A stretch of 5,499 bases of DNA, taken from contig JBCCLI010000427.1 in assembly GCA_039026975.1 (NCBI GenBank), positions 1 to 5,499 on the forward strand, written 5' to 3'. This document shows, piece after piece, positions 4,443 through 5,499 of this stretch. Position numbers and translations under genes: made by a program. This stretch comes from JBCBKZ01 sp039026975 (GTDB lineage: Bacteria > Bacteroidota > Bacteroidia > J057). The notes below the pieces were generated by a model. The model was not told the DNA's origin. It did not search any database and was given only the letters and a program-made list of their open reading frames with translations. Numbering within the stretch: the stretch's first letter is position 1; the number at the start of each line of letters is the position of its first letter.

Positions 4443-5499
4443 ATGTTGAGAATAACAGCTGTACTCATTGTACTAGCGTTCATCTCCTTGCTTTTCTCTG
4501 ATTCCGCTTACCTGGCAGATGCCTCTGAACATCTGCATCCTGATAGTGTTTGGACAGCCTGGAAAAAGGAGACAGTATTCCGCCTAAAAAAGCAGAAGTT
4601 ACCTGGTAGATTCTCCTATTACCAACATGAGAAACACTTTAATGGGGTAGTGCTGATTGCAGAAAAGGGAAAGATCCTCCACCAGGGTGCCTATGGGTAT
4701 GCTAATCTCAATGCCAAGGATACCCTAAGCTTGAATTCTGCGTTTCAGTTGGCCTCGGTATCCAAGGTGTTTACGGCCACAGCTGTTCTTCTACTGTACC
4801 AGGATGGAAAGATAGACCTGGATGAAGAGGTAAGAACCTACCTCGAAGGGTTTCCCTATAAAAAAATGACAGTTAGGCACCTGCTGACACATAGATCAGG
4901 CATGTGTAGATATATGGCCGTAGCCGCTAAGAGATGGAAAAAGTGGCGGAAGCCCATGTATAATGATAATGTAGTCTACCAATATAAGCGTTACAAACCC
5001 ATCACCTTTTTCCGTCCCGGCAGGCGCTTTAACTACAATAATACCAACTATGTATTCCTGGCAGCCCTGGTGGAGGAGATAAGTGGTAAGAAATTTGCAG
5101 ACTATATGAAAGAGCGAATATTTGATCCGCTCGAAATGGAAGATGCCCTGATTTACAGCAGGAAAGATGACCCTAATATCCCTAATGAGGTGGTAGGCTA
5201 TAAGGGGTGGGGGAGAAGGCACTGGAAAGCTGCTAATGACTATTTGGATGGCGTAGTAGGAGATAAAGGCATGTATGCCAGCGCATTAGATCTTTACAAG
5301 TTTGACCAGGCCTTATATGGCGGCAGGCTATTAAGGCCGGAAATAATGGAAGAGGCCTTATATCCCGGAAGCGAGAATTGGAGGAGAAACAACTACGGAT
5401 TAGGGTGGAGACTAAAAAAACAAAATGAAGGCTACCTGTCCTACCACTTTGGGTGGTGGAGAGGATTTAGGACATGTTTCATCAGAGATGTTGAAAAAG
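4443..5499 (+). CDS. Exported serine hydrolase, beta-lactamase (class C / S12) fold, C-terminus cut by window end
   Basis: An open frame of 352 codons starts at ATG 4443 and runs past the right edge with no stop, so the end is missing. Residues 1 to about 22 form a signal peptide (MLRI, a hydrophobic core, then SDSA), so the enzyme is probably periplasmic or membrane-exposed. The catalytic motifs of penicillin-binding-protein-like hydrolases are all present: S-x-x-K as Ser105-Val-Ser-Lys108 in FQLASVSKVFTA, the 'LLTHRSG' strand-turn (147-153), Y-x-N as Tyr198-Asn-Asn200 in FNYNNTNY, and the third motif as His335-Phe-Gly337 in YHFGWWRGF, replacing the K-T-G of true beta-lactamases. That H-x-G form is typical of esterase or peptidase members of the family, so beta-lactam resistance should not be inferred. 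The substrate is unknown. Judged by relatives of about 380-450 residues, only a short tail is likely missing. It is separate from the flavoprotein gene (163 bp) and need not be co-transcribed. Confidence 0.88.
   Translation, partial: MLRITAVLIVLAFISLLFSDSAYLADASEHLHPDSVWTAWKKETVFRLKKQKLPGRFSYYQHEKHFNGVVLIAEKGKILHQGAYGYANLNAKDTLSLNSAFQLASVSKVFTATAVLLLYQDGKIDLDEEVRTYLEGFPYKKMTVRHLLTHRSGMCRYMAVAAKRWKKWRKPMYNDNVVYQYKRYKPITFFRPGRRFNYNNTNYVFLAALVEEISGKKFADYMKERIFDPLEMEDALIYSRKDDPNIPNEVVGYKGWGRRHWKAANDYLDGVVGDKGMYASALDLYKFDQALYGGRLLRPEIMEEALYPGSENWRRNNYGLGWRLKKQNEGYLSYHFGWWRGFRTCFIRDVEK

Noticed and set aside
4443..5499. A true beta-lactamase (resistance gene)
   Set aside because: The third motif is H-F-G rather than K-T-G and the wording matches esterase/peptidase-type relatives, so resistance is not supported.

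Overview
The window reads as a stretch of ordinary bacterial chromosome of moderate GC. It most likely comes from a member of the Bacteroidota. The N-terminal extension and internal wording of the arsenate-reductase-like protein, the style of the exported hydrolases, weak or A-rich ribosome binding sites and a TAnnTTTG-type -7 box all point that way. This placement is inference, because there is no rRNA or marker gene to confirm it.

Layout from left to right: (1) the last 60 codons of a NudC-type NAD+ diphosphatase on the + strand; (2) an exported alpha/beta hydrolase on the - strand, convergent with it, with both stop codons lying in one inverted repeat; (3) a 200-bp divergent gap; (4) a 210-residue low-molecular-weight phosphatase-fold protein on the + strand that keeps all three redox cysteines of thioredoxin-coupled arsenate reductases; (5) a 917-bp gap with no recognisable protein gene but many inverted repeats; (6) a complete flavoprotein of the HI0933/YhiN/BaiN family on the + strand; (7) a 163-bp gap; (8) an exported serine hydrolase of the beta-lactamase (class C/S12) fold that runs off the right edge.

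The genes do not form an obvious pathway or operon. Gaps are wide, orientation changes, and the functions (nucleotide clean-up, arsenate or phosphatase chemistry, flavin redox, exported hydrolysis) look like independent single-gene units. No mobile element, CRISPR array, rRNA or intact tRNA is visible.

The part that deserves attention is the gap between 2124 and 3040. A perfect -7-like box at 2321, a nested hairpin with a 12-bp helix at 2371-2451, a cluster of palindromes at 2570-2600 and a hairpin plus T-run at 2646-2676 together look like an independent transcription unit of about 340 nt. It could be a structured RNA or a decayed gene. A second terminator-shaped structure, on the opposite strand, sits just beyond it. 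No known RNA family was recognised, and the evidence is base-pairing read by eye.
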